A program made the translations under genes and the position numbers. 64,000 bases of DNA from Diabrotica undecimpunctata (Eukaryota; Arthropoda; Insecta; Coleoptera; Chrysomelidae): the NCBI RefSeq assembly GCF_040954645.1, contig NC_092807.1:3658001-3722000 (forward strand), written 5' to 3'. A model generated the notes under the pieces. That model was not told the origin of the DNA and ran no database searches. It was given only the letters and a program-made list of their open reading frames with translations. Every line of letters begins with the position of its first letter. The first letter of the stretch is position 1. Of the stretch, positions 11,904 to 25,200 are shown piece by piece.

Positions 11904-14890
11904 TGTAGGTATAGTTACACAATTCTTTAAACTTGATAGAAATAATCACAAAAACATAATGCTGCAATATTTATTTTGATAAATTTGATGTAATTCGATT
12001 TCTTTCCAGTAATTCTTTCATTACTCAATTTTCAATCGTATTGTCAACTGTCAATGACAATTTCCATTTGTCAAATTGACATTTGTCTTGAAGTTACTTG
12101 TTTGTCCGGTAGAGCAATCAATTCGGACGTGCCTCGACCCGTATTTTTATTTTGTCGTTGAAAATTGCAAGAACCGTCATATCAAATAGGCGCAATATAT
12201 TAAGGAACTGTTTTAAAGTACAATTTTTAGATCACATAATTAAAACAAACTAAGTGTTGTATGTACAGGATGTTTTATATATGTCAAATATTTTTAAAAC
12301 TTAAAGAAATGTGTAATTTATGTGATTGGACTTCTGGGACGAACTATTTAAAGGTTTAGTGGTTGCTTTAGTTATAGAGTTATTCATTTTTGTAAGAGAA
12401 AATTTTAGAATTCTTAAGTGACTGTTAAACAAGGATTTTTCTTGTAATACTTTCCTTTCATACATAAATATTCGATCGCACTTTAAAATAATAATTTATT
12501 TCTGAATATCTTCAATCTATTATCACAAAAAAACAATAAAAATTGATAACAATGGCATAAATGTACTCTCCCCACGTCAAGGCCATTTTGTTTTCAAATA
12601 CGTGGTAAATAATTTGTTTTTTTAACACAATGACTCTTTAAGTAAAGCAACTTCATTATTCTGACTGTCTAGGATTATATAATATAGCACGAACTATAAC
12701 ATAGCACAACAGACTATGATTGGACTTATTTTCATGATGAAACCTTTTATTTGACAGAAAAATTTGATGGTATTATACAAGAAACTGTGATATCAATCAT
12801 TTCAGTTTTGATTTTCCTGCTGAACTTCCCCTAAAGTCAATTTCAAGTCGTAATATGCTGTTGGTACTTTTTGAGGACCATTATTGGATCTTACATTTCC
12901 TACTCTAATATATCAGACGAGTAATGTCTATATTACATACTTACTAGCCGCTTGTAGCTTTCCTATTACTGATTTCATTGTATCTGGCCTGTAGGTTCAG
13001 TATAACAGTGTTATCCGCATTAATTTTGTTATTTTTACCTTAGCTCACTATTTTTTACCCTATTTTTTTACCCTATTACTACCTCACATCAGTTGTCTAT
13101 TAGTCTTACTGGTACACTTAATCTTCTACCAAAATCATCGGAATATAAGTTCACCATTCATCTTTTACCGTTCTTAGTCGAATCGTCAATTTTGCAATGT
13201 TTCCAATACTTACTAAGCGTATTAAGTACATTTTAACCTTTAATACCCTATAATATGACGCACAATGACGTCACCAGTCAAGCTCATATTAAAATTTTTC
13301 GACCTTCAAACACTTTTTCAATGTTTGTGATCTTTTTGCCATGCTTTTGGTAGTTAATTAACCTGATTGTTACTAATAAGTCAGCCAGATGATCTCGACT
13401 ATCGACAAAACTGTCGAAAGCGTCCAAATCGTTGTGTTGTGCTCGTGCTTTGTGACGTCAGCTAACCTTACATAACCTCACTTGCCTAATCTAAACTAAA
13501 AAGCAGTCAATAAGGTTTTCTTAATTACAATATACAATCAAACACTTAACGGTGCTCAAAATTGAAACTAAGCCCAATCATTGTCCCGATAAACTTTCTA
13601 TTTTGCCTATTTTTTGAAGATTATACTAATCTAAATGTTAAAGTTTTTGTACACTTTACTGTTACCATAATCTGAGTGTGAATAGCCGTTTTTTTCAAAA
13701 AGATGTACGTGATTATTTTTATATCCCGTCAATTGCAATGTTGCTGCCTTATAACATTTCGTTTGGGACCGTCTAAGCAACCAACTGACGGACAATTACA
13801 TGTTGCTTGATAGACACTCCTTATTTTAGTACTAGTTGGTTGTTTAGGCGGAGTTTTTTAAGTTTTGAAAGACACAGTAATGTACAACACAGCAAAGCTG
13901 AATCATAAGAGTAGACGTTTTCAAGAATATAATTTGTTTTAAATGAACATTCATTTATAGAAGAGTCAATGTATCGTATTTATTTATAGATTTGTTCAGA
14001 ACTTCAATGATTCTTTATTATACCTATATTTTTTTCCTAAACGGTTAATTACTACCTTGTAGGAACTTTTAATGGCAAATTCACTAGCAGTAACACATTG
14101 GCAAGATTTGACAGGTGACAGAATAATTGTAAAGTCAAAGGTTTGACAGATGTGGCACGTGACAGAGTTATGGTGAAATCTGACTAGTTATGGAGTTATG
14201 GTGAAATTCATTCTCTACCACTTCCTTTATTTAAAATAATTTTTTTTTGTCAGTTTTTCATGAAAGCATATCTAGTGACTTTTTCGCTCTTTTGTATCTT
14301 TGGCTATGTTGTACATTGTCAAAAACCTAAAAGATAATACAGCAGCATATATCGGAAACCTCGTGAAAACCTTCAGTCGACTTTATGTTTCGAAGATCAC
14401 GCGAAATCGAGTCAATTAGAGGTTTTTCCGGTCAACGTCTTGGTGTACAGATAGAATTTTGTCTCTTCGGTGTTTACAGAAGGTTTTAAGTCAGAATTGC
14501 GTTTGAGGCTGTGAATATTATCTCCAATTATTGTATATAAAATAAAATATGTAGTCGATTATTTTTATTTTTTGAAGAACTACCTTCGCACTAGAAAATG
14601 GACGTGCCATTGACTTATAAAGTTCATAGTTTATGTATAATAAAATAATTTCACATGTAAATATGTTATTGTAGGTACTGTTTGATAAATATACATATTT
14701 ATTTATTAAATGTTCATATTAAATTGATATATCCCCGTATTTTCTCTTTCCTGACACTGAAACCTTTAAATTTTCGATAAAAAGTTTTAAGGATTCGATT
14801 TTTTAATAAACGGACTTGGAAATCCAAAACAATTGAATCGCTTATTTCAGAAACAACCGAAATCACATTTTGGCGATTTTGAGTCGTGGG
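11904..14890. other. No gene seen
   Basis: AT-rich intergenic DNA without coding signal. A lone TACAGGATGTTTTATA near 12262 looks like a Tc1/mariner terminus, but no partner end was found. Confidence 0.4.
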
Positions 14891-14897
14891 TTACACA

Positions 14898-15018
14898 CAA
14901 TTTAATGCAAAATACACCTTAGTCCCGTAAGTATAGTTGATTTTATATCAATTTAAAATATCCATACATTTCTGAAACCACCTTTGTCCCAGACTAAGGT
15001 TATTTCTGCACTAAATTG
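14898..15018. repeat. Inverted repeat, MITE-like
   Basis: The arm at 14898-14926 (CAATTTAATGCA... CCTTAGTCCC) pairs imperfectly with 14986-15018 on the opposite strand, about 30 bases each. The spacer is about 60 bases. No target duplication could be fixed. Confidence 0.5.
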
Positions 15019-15147
15019 TCACTTGTCATTTTGCATATCGACGTTTACCATAAAAAAATTCATAGTCTTTCTATTGTTTGTCCTTATTGCTGCTTACAAA
15101 AAGTTGTTTGTATATTGGAAGAAAAACGTTCCTATTTTAATGTTATT

Positions 15148-15261
15148 ATGAATAACGATCAACCAACCACCAGTGCTGAAAACGCTATGGATGGAGAGCC
15201 TGCTAGTAAAAGGCTCGTTAATGATAGGTACATGTTGGAAAATGAGGATAAAACTCTTTGA
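15148..15261 (+). CDS. Orphan short ORF, possibly a first exon
   Basis: From the ATG at about 15148 the frame reads MNNDQPTTSAENAMDGEPASKRLVNDR. The composition is markedly more protein-like than its surroundings. A possible donor (AG|GTACAT) follows Arg. No downstream plus-strand exon of a host gene was found, so it may be an orphan exon, part of a decayed gene, or chance. Function unknown. Confidence 0.25.
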   Translation: MNNDQPTTSAENAMDGEPASKRLVNDRYMLENEDKTL

Positions 15262-16058
15262 TAAAACCTTTCATTTTGTAGGACAAATATTTTTTCAACT
15301 AATTTAGATAATTATCCCGAGAATAAACAAGAAAAAACACCGTTAGTAACAAATTTTTGAGCAACATATTTCATCCCTGCTACCCCTGTTAGTTACCACA
15401 AATGCAAATTGTTGTAAGGACAAAAGTTGGGCGTCTCGTTAAAATGAAACTACTCATGAAAAATTAGCTTGTTGGTAATAAATGTTGAAAATGGACCTTG
15501 GATCCCGGACTATAAATTTAAAAAAACAACATTAATCGTTGTTTTTTAACAAAATATATTCCCAGTTCGATTTTTGGGACTATACCTCTTGTTTTCCTTT
15601 ATTCTTTCTAAAAAAATTTAATAATTGAATAAGAAATTGTTAATATTAATACATAAAACGCTAAATTATAATATATATTTTGATTTGCTTATTTGTATAC
15701 ATAACAAAACTTACTAAACTAAAAATAAGCAACTATTAGATAGGTACGTTGAATAAATTACATTTTTTTGGCTCGTTAGAAGCGCCATCTATTGAGTACT
15801 TACCACATTTGAAATTTTGCTCTACTTCAATTAGAAATATGTAGATGACGCGATTAAAATTTTTAAACAATTAGTATAAAAAAATATAATTAAAATGTGC
15901 AAATACAAAGCTGCTGATTTTGTTTATTAATCGACTTTAATTTTGAGCTCTGCATTAATTTGTGCTATGTTTTTCTATACTAATTCAATATTTCCTTTGT
16001 CCTTATAATTAAAATCTTCCGAAATCGTAGGAAATATATTACAAGTCAATTAATTACA
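15262..16058. other. No gene seen
   Basis: AT-rich stretch immediately downstream of the malate dehydrogenase-like gene (minus strand). It will include that gene's 3' UTR. Confidence 0.45.
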
Positions 16059-16276
16059 CTATTTACATTTATTACGCTCTTCTTTTTGAAAGTCGCACCA
16101 GTTTTTGGGACACCTCGGAATCAAAACGTCACAGGGATCGCACTCGGGAGTATGCAAAGCACCTACGAATTTTTCTCCTCTTTGGATATCATTTCTGAGG
16201 TACATGACTGCATTATCCAACAAACAAGATTCGAATTCTGTCAGTTTAGGAACGCCAAGGTTCTTTGCAATTCCAC
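16059..16276 (-). CDS. MDH-like exon 6 with Cys-rich tail
   Basis: Acceptor TTTTTAG; the phase joins to Gly-Gly-Ile-Ala-Lys-Asn-Leu. The normal family end is reached at RGEKFVGAL. A tail follows (TPECDPCDVLIPRC then PKNWCDFQKEERNKCK) with five cysteines before TAG at 16059-16061. Confidence 0.88.
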
Positions 16277-19200
16277 CTAAAAAGAAACAGTAATTTGGAT
16301 ATAAAAAAATGCAGAAGTTTTATAGAAGTCTGGGTTTTAATAATTCTTGAATGCATAGAATACGTGGCGGCCGTAGCTTAGTGTCTATGGTATGGCTTAT
16401 CAAGTTCGCCATGGAGGATCGGGTTCGATCCCCAGAACAGGCAACGGTAATTTTTCAATTTCTAATTTCAATTTTTGTAATTTATATTTTGATTTGAATA
16501 ATTTCAGAGATATATAGTATTTGTATTTATTTCTAAAATGTAGCTGCAATTTTTTTGACACCCATGTGCGCCAACATAACTTTTTATTTCTGACATTTTC
16601 ATGATTTGAGTTATAGTGAAATTAATTTTGCTGTGTTACTATGAGGCATTGTTGCCCATTGTACAAACACGAAATTATTTGTAAATGCTTTTTAAACAAG
16701 GCTACAAAGTAGGATACGAGGCCACATTTAACCATTTTAAATAAATGAAAAGTTATTCCGTATGATACATAAAATGTTTGAGAGAGCACTGAATGGAGAA
16801 GACTTACCGGCAGAATGGACCCAAGCATATATGACATCAATATACAAGAAAGGAAATAGAAGAAACTGCGAAAACTATCGGGGAATCAGCATTATATCGT
16901 CTATAGGCAGACTGTATGGAAAGACCATAAAGGAAAAATTAGAAATATATATACAAGATAAAATCGGAGAAGACCAGGCAGGTTTCACAGCGGGGAAAGC
17001 ATGCTTAGATCACATTTACACGGTCGAACAACTAATAGAAAAAAGAATGGCCAAAAATAGATCCGTCCATCTGGCTTTTGTTGATCTTAAGAAGGCATAT
17101 GACTCAATACCTAGAACCAAGCTATGGGAAGCAATGGAAGACATCGAAGTTCCACGAAGATTAATAAACGCGGTAAAAGCACTCTACAAGAATAACGAAG
17201 TAGCTATCAAAACGGGCAATAGACTATGCAGGCCATTTAAGACGACAAAGGGACTACTACAGGGTTGCTCCACATCCCCCACCCTGTTCAAAATATTCCT
17301 GGAAAAAACCCTGAAACCATGGAAAAGAAAGTGCGAAGGAATGGGTATACCAGTAAGGAACGAATATCTATATACGCTAAGTTTTGCCGACGACCAAATA
17401 GTGATCGCACAAGACGAGGATGACCTCAGTTTTATGATGAGAAAACTGGAGCAGGAATATACAAAGAATGGGATGGAAATAAACCTAAAGAAAACTGAAT
17501 ACCTAACAACGGAGAATACAGACATAAAACAGTTGGAAATAGACGAAGGTAAACAAATCAAAGGAACAGACAAGTATAAGTATTTAGGTTTCATAATATC
17601 AAACAAAGGAACAACGGAGGAAGAGATAAAAAATAGACTAGGACAAACAAGAGACTGCATACGAAAATTGAACCCGGTACTATGGGATAAGAACATCAGC
17701 ATGAAAACAAAGAAAAAAATATATAATACCATGACAAGAAGTATCCTCACTTATGGGTGTGAAAATTGGACAATAAATAAGAAAACCAAAAACAAAATAA
17801 GAGCAACAGAGATGGAATTCCTAAGGAGAAGCTGCAGAGTAACAAGAAGAGACAGAATAAATAACATGGAGATTAAGAGGAGAATGGGAATGAACTCCGA
17901 CATAATAGACTACATCGAACAGAAGAGATTAACATGGTACGGACATGTCAGAAGAGCAGACCAAAATCGGTGGATAAATAGAATAACAGAGTGGAGCCCG
18001 ATAGGAAGAAGAAAGAGAGGCAGACCCCGAAGATCTTTCAGAGATGAAGTGGACGAAGCAATGAGTAGAAGAAACCTACAGGAAGGGGACTGGCTAAACA
18101 GGAAAAATTGGAGAAAACGGTTGAGCGAAGGAATACAGTGAAAACTGTGGAAATCCTTGTATATATATATAAATAAATGACCTGATAAATTACTGTACTT
18201 GGTTAACTTTACAATTTAATTTACAATATTTTAATTATCAAAATCGTTTTTTATTTATCACATTCTTCTTTTTTCGTACTGTAGTATGAGTACATGAGCG
18301 TAGTTGCGAACAGAAAATAGCGTAAGCCATCTAGCAACATTGTTTATTTTTTCAGATGTGACGTAAAGGCGTAAATAGAGACATATATACTTCCTCTAAT
18401 TTACTTATCGTTGCATGTCATCCGCGTCATAGCCCATGAGGTCACATGATACCAACACGAAATATTTAGGCGATAGATGTGCTCTTTTTTAGAGTCACTT
18501 TGCCGAGTACACTGGCATTACAGCCACTAGACATATTTTATTATATACGCGTAGAACTAATATTTAAAAATTTCTATTAATGTTAACTTAAAGAAATACA
18601 CAATAATATGTTTCATTTAATTTGTATAAATGCATTATAAAGCGTTTTTATGAAGAACATTTGTTCGGAACACACTGTAACTGTAATCGAACGAAAGTGA
18701 TATTTGGGCATAAATTGGTAATACTTTGACAGTTGCGGTGTTGACTAATGTTAATAAGTAATGAAAAAAGTGTTGTTTTTGTTTAAATATTCCATTTTAC
18801 ATCCTTATACGACGCATACAAGCGGCTCAAATTGTTTTTAACAAGATTATTTTTAATTCTAGTTTTGTTTCTATTTATTTACATTAAATATTAATTTGTT
18901 TTATTGTGTAATCCACTTTTGCAATAATTATGTGACCTATTTGATTTAAAATGGATTCAGGATTTTTTTATACTTTGGCAACTGTGTCAACTTCGATCTC
19001 TGTCAATTATAATGACGTGCAACGGTAAGTAAATTAGATGGACTGTATGTCAACTGTAAAACATTTTTCGATAAAATACAGTATGTCTGTACAAATTATA
19101 TTTAGCACGTTGCTGCGAATGAAATATTGTGTAAAAAAATGTGTCTATAGAGTTATATTCATTTAACTTTTCTATTCTGGGCAGCTGTTTAATAGTTTCC

Positions 19201-22200
19201 TATTATTTTACATAGTTGGCCAATGTGATTGATTAGGTTAGGTCGCCCCCGAAGTGGAAACTGTCTTTGTGTCTTTCTCATTTTTAGACTCCTTATTTTT
19301 CTATGTGACTCTATATTTCATCTTTTTTTTATCATTATATAATGGCTGTCTTAGTTAATTACCTAAATATTTCATCCTGAAACCGTGATTTTAGTGTTTT
19401 CATTACACGGTTTTCGTTTGTCTAAATAAATAGTTTATCCAGCTAAAATTAAACCTAAAACATTATTGATACCTACCAGGTCCTAATAGAAGTGGGGTAG
19501 ACAAATAGTTGACGTCAGGGTGGGCTTTGGACGGGACATAAGCGCACTCGATGATATCTGGATAACCCCTAATGGCTTTAACCAGAGATATGACGAAACG
19601 GGCACAAGCGAAGGCGCTGGCGAAGTGTCCGTTTTCGGGAGGTTTCAATTTTAACATATTTTCCCTGGCTTTTCTGACCGTCGCCGTTATACTTTCTATT
19701 TCTTCCTGGAAAGCAAAATAAGTAAGAGTGAAATGCATTACACAGTGTGACAGACAGAAAAATGGAGAATTTATAAGACAAGAACTGTAGGTCTATTGGA
19801 TCAATGACAAAATAAAAGAATAAGGAGCAAAATGGAACCTACATATAGACAGAATAGATGAAAATCGATTATTTAAACAAATACTAAATTAAAAACTCGG
19901 ATGAGGAACTTTTTGAATAGATAGAACGAAATTTAAAGCCGAAAGAAGCAACAAATACCTAATCCCTGCAAAGATGAAGACGAAGATCGTACACTTCCCG
20001 TCATATAAAACTGGTACACTTTTTTTTTCCCAATGTAAACCTGTGTTCAGACTGGATACAATGGTCCGTGAATCAATGCATTGTTGCCATCACAGATAAC
20101 GGAATTGCACAAAATCTAAGTGTAAAAAATAACGTTCCGAAATGTATAAAGTTTTTAGATAGGTATTATTTTTATCATTAACAACAGAAACCTGTATCTA
20201 ATAAATTTAATAACCAAAGATAGGGTTGAGCTTATATCCACAATGTTTGAAGGGAACATTAGAATGCATCTACTGTAATTTTATACTTAAGATTAAATTA
20301 TTATTTATTACAAGAACAATAAATGTGAAAAACTGACATTATACTTTAATACTTTATCCTACGTATTATAAACTATAAAATATCCGGGACGAAAAAACGC
20401 TTTTCAAAACGTGACAGTTACAATCCAATATCTCACTGATCACTGAAGTGTTTTATTATAATAATTTAAAGTTATGTTTAGATTGATTATCTATCATTAT
20501 TTTTGAATCGAAATATTTTCATAAATTATAATAAAACACAAATCAATGTATGGGTACTTAATGGGTACAGTGGGTACTTAATTGAGATTATGGAAAATTA
20601 CAATAGTAATAGGAGAATTTGTTAGGATGCATGTTTAAATAAATGTGACTGACTGATAGAGAATGCTCGGTAATGTTTTAATTTTTAGTATACTCAAAAC
20701 TGGCGGTCTGTCGCACAGCCCTGCTTTTAGCTGGCTTCATATAATATTTTCTTTGAACTGGCAACAGTGACCTGGAAATTAGAATAACACATGGTGCATA
20801 TGTGCAATAACGAACGGTGCATACCAACCTTCATAGTATATTGTAGTGCGAATTTAGACTTTATTTTTTGGGGCAGGTCAAATCTACGTCCGAAAATATC
20901 TGAGCTGATGCAAAAGCAGCGAAATCGTTGGTTTTAGCCTACACTTTGACTACTAAAGGTGATTGCAGCTTATATCTCAGAATTGTGTTGACTGTAAATG
21001 ACAATAGGGCAAGACAGATATCATCATCAATGACAATAGCAGCTTGCATTCAGTTATTGCTACCACGCTTCAGGTCGTTAGTTCATCTAGTTCGTGGGCG
21101 TCCTCTGCTCCGTATTGCTTATTGCTTTGGTCTCCACTCTAAAATACGTTTTGTCCATCGATCGTCTGATAATCTGGCGACGTGTCCTGCCCAATGACGT
21201 CTGTTGTTTTTTGTTCTGTGACGTATTTCTTCGATTGGGATTCGGTTTCTTAGAGAGATACCCAACATCTGGCGCTCCATAGCCCTCTGAGTCACGCGAA
21301 TCTTATTCACTACTTTTTTTGTGAGTGTTAATGTTTCCGCTCCACATTGGTCAAAGATTTTGCTTTTGAGGCATATGGGTAGATCCGATTTAAATACATT
21401 GTTTAATTTACCAAACGCTGCCCAGGCTAATCCTATGCGACGTGGGAGCTCAAATGTCTGGTTATCTCTGTCGAACCGAATTTAGTGTCATAAGTACTTA
21501 TACGATGTAGTCTGCACAATATCCCTTCCATCAACAGTTATATTTCGCACCAGATTAGTCATTATTTCCGTCTTGTTCATATTAATCTTTAGTCCGACCT
21601 CCAAGGGAGCGTGATATAATTTTTCAAACATTATAATTGCATTATCATAATAGCTTTGGAGAGACGGTATCTCCTTGCCTTACTCCTCGCTGTATACAGA
21701 ACTTATTTGTTTCTTGTTCAGATAGTCTTACGCAAGCTGTGGAATTTTGGTAGATATATTTTTTTTTTTTTATTTAAAGAAATAAAGTCGCATCCACCCA
21801 AAGGTTATTAGCGACACTCCTGTAACATTTGTAATAATATTAAATTAACGTTTGTAACAGTCAATCATTGTAACAATTAATTACAATTTGTGAACAATTG
21901 AACATTTGTAACAATTAATTAAGTTAAATTTTGTGTAACATATTTATACATTTTAAGTAACCTAATAAATTGTCCGGAACTAAACTTTTGTTGAGTAGTG
22001 CTTTCAGGTTATTTGGCAAATTGTAAGACTGTCTTTGATTTACATATTTAGGACAGTCTATCAAGAAGTGCTTTATACTGTCTACTGTATTGCAGGTTTC
22101 GCATTTTGGAGGTTCACTATTTGAGAAGAGATAGGCATGAGTATACCTACAGTGTCCAAGTCGTAGACGTGTAATAATAGTTTGGCATCTTCTACTTCTG

Positions 22201-25200
22201 GCTGTGCACTTCCATGAAAAAATATCACTTTTGATGGTTCTGAGTTTCGAACTAGAGTCACTCCACTCCCGATTCCACGCACTTAACACCTTATTTTTGA
22301 AATAAACTTTTAGATCGCCTGCGATACTCCGACACTCTGTTTCTGATACGTCACTGGTGATAGCGTTACGCGCACTAGTATCTGCTTCTTCATTCCCTTC
22401 TATGCCTATATGAGATGGTATCCATAGGAAGTGGACTCTTCTGAAATTTTCTTGAGCTTTCATTAATTCGGCCCTGATAATTTTCTCAATGGGGTGTTTA
22501 TGGTATACATTTTGCATAGCTTTGACTGCGCTGAGAGAGTCAGAAAGGACTAGACAACAAGGGATGTTTTTAATATTTACTTGCTTGATGGCTTTGAGCA
22601 AACCAAATAGTTCTGCAGTATAGATGCTTGAATTTGGAGGAAGTTTAAATTGAAAAGTGTCATTTGGGGTTACCACTGCTACTCCAACGCCAAGTTCCCC
22701 TTTGGATGCAGGTAGATATATTTGATTATGTTAGTGTCTTCTTCTTCTCGTGCCACTCCTAGCGGAGATTGGAAATCATCATGGCCACTGCGACTTTGTT
22801 AGCAGCGCGCCTAAAAAGTTCAATCGAACTACACCCGAACCATTCACGTAGATTACGAAGCCACGATATTTTTCTTCTTCCCACACTTCTTTTGCCCTTA
22901 ATTTTGCCCTGCATGATATTTCTTAAAAGTTCGTACTTTTCACCTCTCACAATGTGCCCCAAGTATTCCATCTTTCTAGTTTTTATCTCATTTAGAATTT
23001 CGCATCTTTTGTCTAAAGTTTGGAGTACTTGCGTGTTAGTGACGCGGTCCATTCATGATATTCTGAGAATGCGCCTATAGCACCACATCTCGAAAGCTTC
23101 GATGTTATGTTAGTGTAGCGATGGTGTATTCGACATTCTGTCAATGCTTTTAACATTTTCTGATGGCTTATGGTATCGAATGCTTTTTCGCAGTCGACAA
23201 ATATCACTGCCCATGGTTTGTTGTATTCTGCAGCCTTCTCTATCAGGTTCTTTATCACTAGTAAATGGTCGTTAGTGCTGTATCCCGATCTAAAGACAGA
23301 TATATAGGAAACTGAAACCTTTTATATTAAATAAAAGGTAACAAAGAATAACGTAAGATATAAAAAATGAAGAAGAAAACATCATTAATAGAGCCTGACA
23401 ATTTTTTTTGTTCTTCAAAGTACTAGTAGAAATGGAAAAAGAAACGTAGCTATAAAACTGATCTGTGATCTGTGGCTAATCAAATCTGTGGTTGCTAGAA
23501 AGATCAATAGAAATTATATAATAGGAAATTGCCCTGCGAAAAATTAATTATCCATTTTGGAAATGCCTGAGAACAGTTTGTTGGTCACAAAGCAGCATGC
23601 TGACTTTGTAACCAAAACTAAACCTATGGTCTAACTTACCGTGCTATATTCCGGCGAAGGCTTGGTACTGGACAAAACAGGCACCATAGTGTCTTCGGTA
23701 TTTCCTCCTATAACGGGAACCAACACACATTCCGGTTCCAAGCCCAATACCCGGGCGGCGAAGGTATTGGCTCTTACAGTGTCCAAAGTGGTTACTCCAA
23801 AGACTGCGTTGGGGTTATACGCGGCGCGTTTCTTTAATATCTCGCACGTCATTGGTATCAGGCTGTTGATAGGGTTTGTAGCGATAGCCAGAAATGACTA
23901 GAAGAAATTCAAAATATAATTATTGAAACAGACTTTAAGATATCTGAATATTCAAATGGTACTGCAAAGTACGAGCGAGTCAAATAAAAAAATAAGAGGT
24001 GCTTTAACAATTTACACTTTTATGATTGTACAAGCTTCTCTATGGGCGGGCATATTGTCTTGGTGATCGAGATTCGCTTGTAAATCCGGTTGTTTTTCAT
24101 TTATGTGGCCAAGAAAGTATTCATAGTATCATTAATTATATATGACAGCTTTGGCAGGTATTTATTTGAAAACAACTGTGTGAAATACAAAAAAAAACTA
24201 TCCATAATCTTTTCAATGTCATGTCAATGTCGTGTCAATCAGGAAAATCGTATATAACATCCGCCTTATAGTCCCGATCTATCGCAATGTGATTAATATA
24301 TGTTTAATCCATCAACATTGTCATGAAGAGGGATGCAGAGATAAAGATTGCTGGCAAGGAATGGTCCCTCAACAGCTATCTTTTTAATTTATTGAAATTT
24401 ACCAGTTCGTACAATTGAATGAATCCAAATCCAATATTGAACTTTTATCTTATATCGATTATATTTTTAATAGCCTACCTTATTAGCATATTTTGCTACG
24501 TTGGTGATGATATCTTGCACGATTGGAGCATTGGCTGACCACATCTTTTCTGGAGGCATAAAATCGGAATCGGGAGCAGCGGCTACAACAACCACCACTT
24601 TGGAATTCTACAAAATTAAACAATTATAAATTACGAAACGAAATCCGAAGATTTCTAATTGCCGAAACCAAATTCAAATTCCCTTCGGATTTCGTTTCGT
24701 GATTTATCATCAGATGTCGCTATTGCGTCCATATCGAAGCAATTTTAGTGTTGCTTCTACTACGACAGGAAAGATTGTTTTCGCGTTCTGAGCGTTTGTG
24801 AATAGCCGCTCCGAAGATTCCTTTTGGGATGAAATACGTATAAGCGGATACACAAACGGACTATACGTGAAATCACATCTTAACTGTGTTTTCTTTTAAA
24901 CAATTATCAAAGAAACAAACTAATCGTAGCACTTTAGAGAGAAGAACAGTACGTTACATGTCAATAAGACGATAAATTTCTGTATGTATTTTTGATACTG
25001 AAAAAAGAATAGATGCCTTTGAGGTGTATATATTATACAGACGAATGTTGAGAATTCCATGGGTACAAAGAATTATTAATGTTGTGGTACTTCGTCGCAT
25101 GTGTAAACAAAAAGAATTACTAAGAATAATAATCAAAGAGAGGAAAATCCGCTCATCCGCAGAAATCTTTCGCGCAGCAGTTTCCAAAACTACAATTGCC

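Larger units (their letters stand above)
20991..23300 (-). mobile_element. Older LINE hosting two younger LINE insertions
   Basis: On the minus strand, from the right: IEKAAEYNKPWAVIFVDCEKAFDTIS (RT, first Asp), an interruption, then YQNSTACVRLSEQ and QRGVRQGDTVSP at 21650-21745. It then runs down to MERQMLGISLRNRIP and RHWAGHVARLSDDRW at 21119-21310. With both inserts removed, the frame reads directly from HHRYTNI into the YQNSTAC part. The 3' end carries ATGATGAT near 21022-21030. The catalytic YADD region is decayed. It lies in sense in intron 4 of the MDH-like gene. Confidence 0.82.

Noticed and set aside
16364..16446. Functional tRNA gene
   Set aside because: The A and B boxes are good, but acceptor and anticodon stems do not form convincingly; treated as SINE-like.
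17184..17750. 188-codon minus-strand frame opposite the LINE
   Set aside because: It is the antisense shadow of the reverse transcriptase frame; its Phe/Ser/Val-rich composition reflects the Lys/Asp codons of the real frame.
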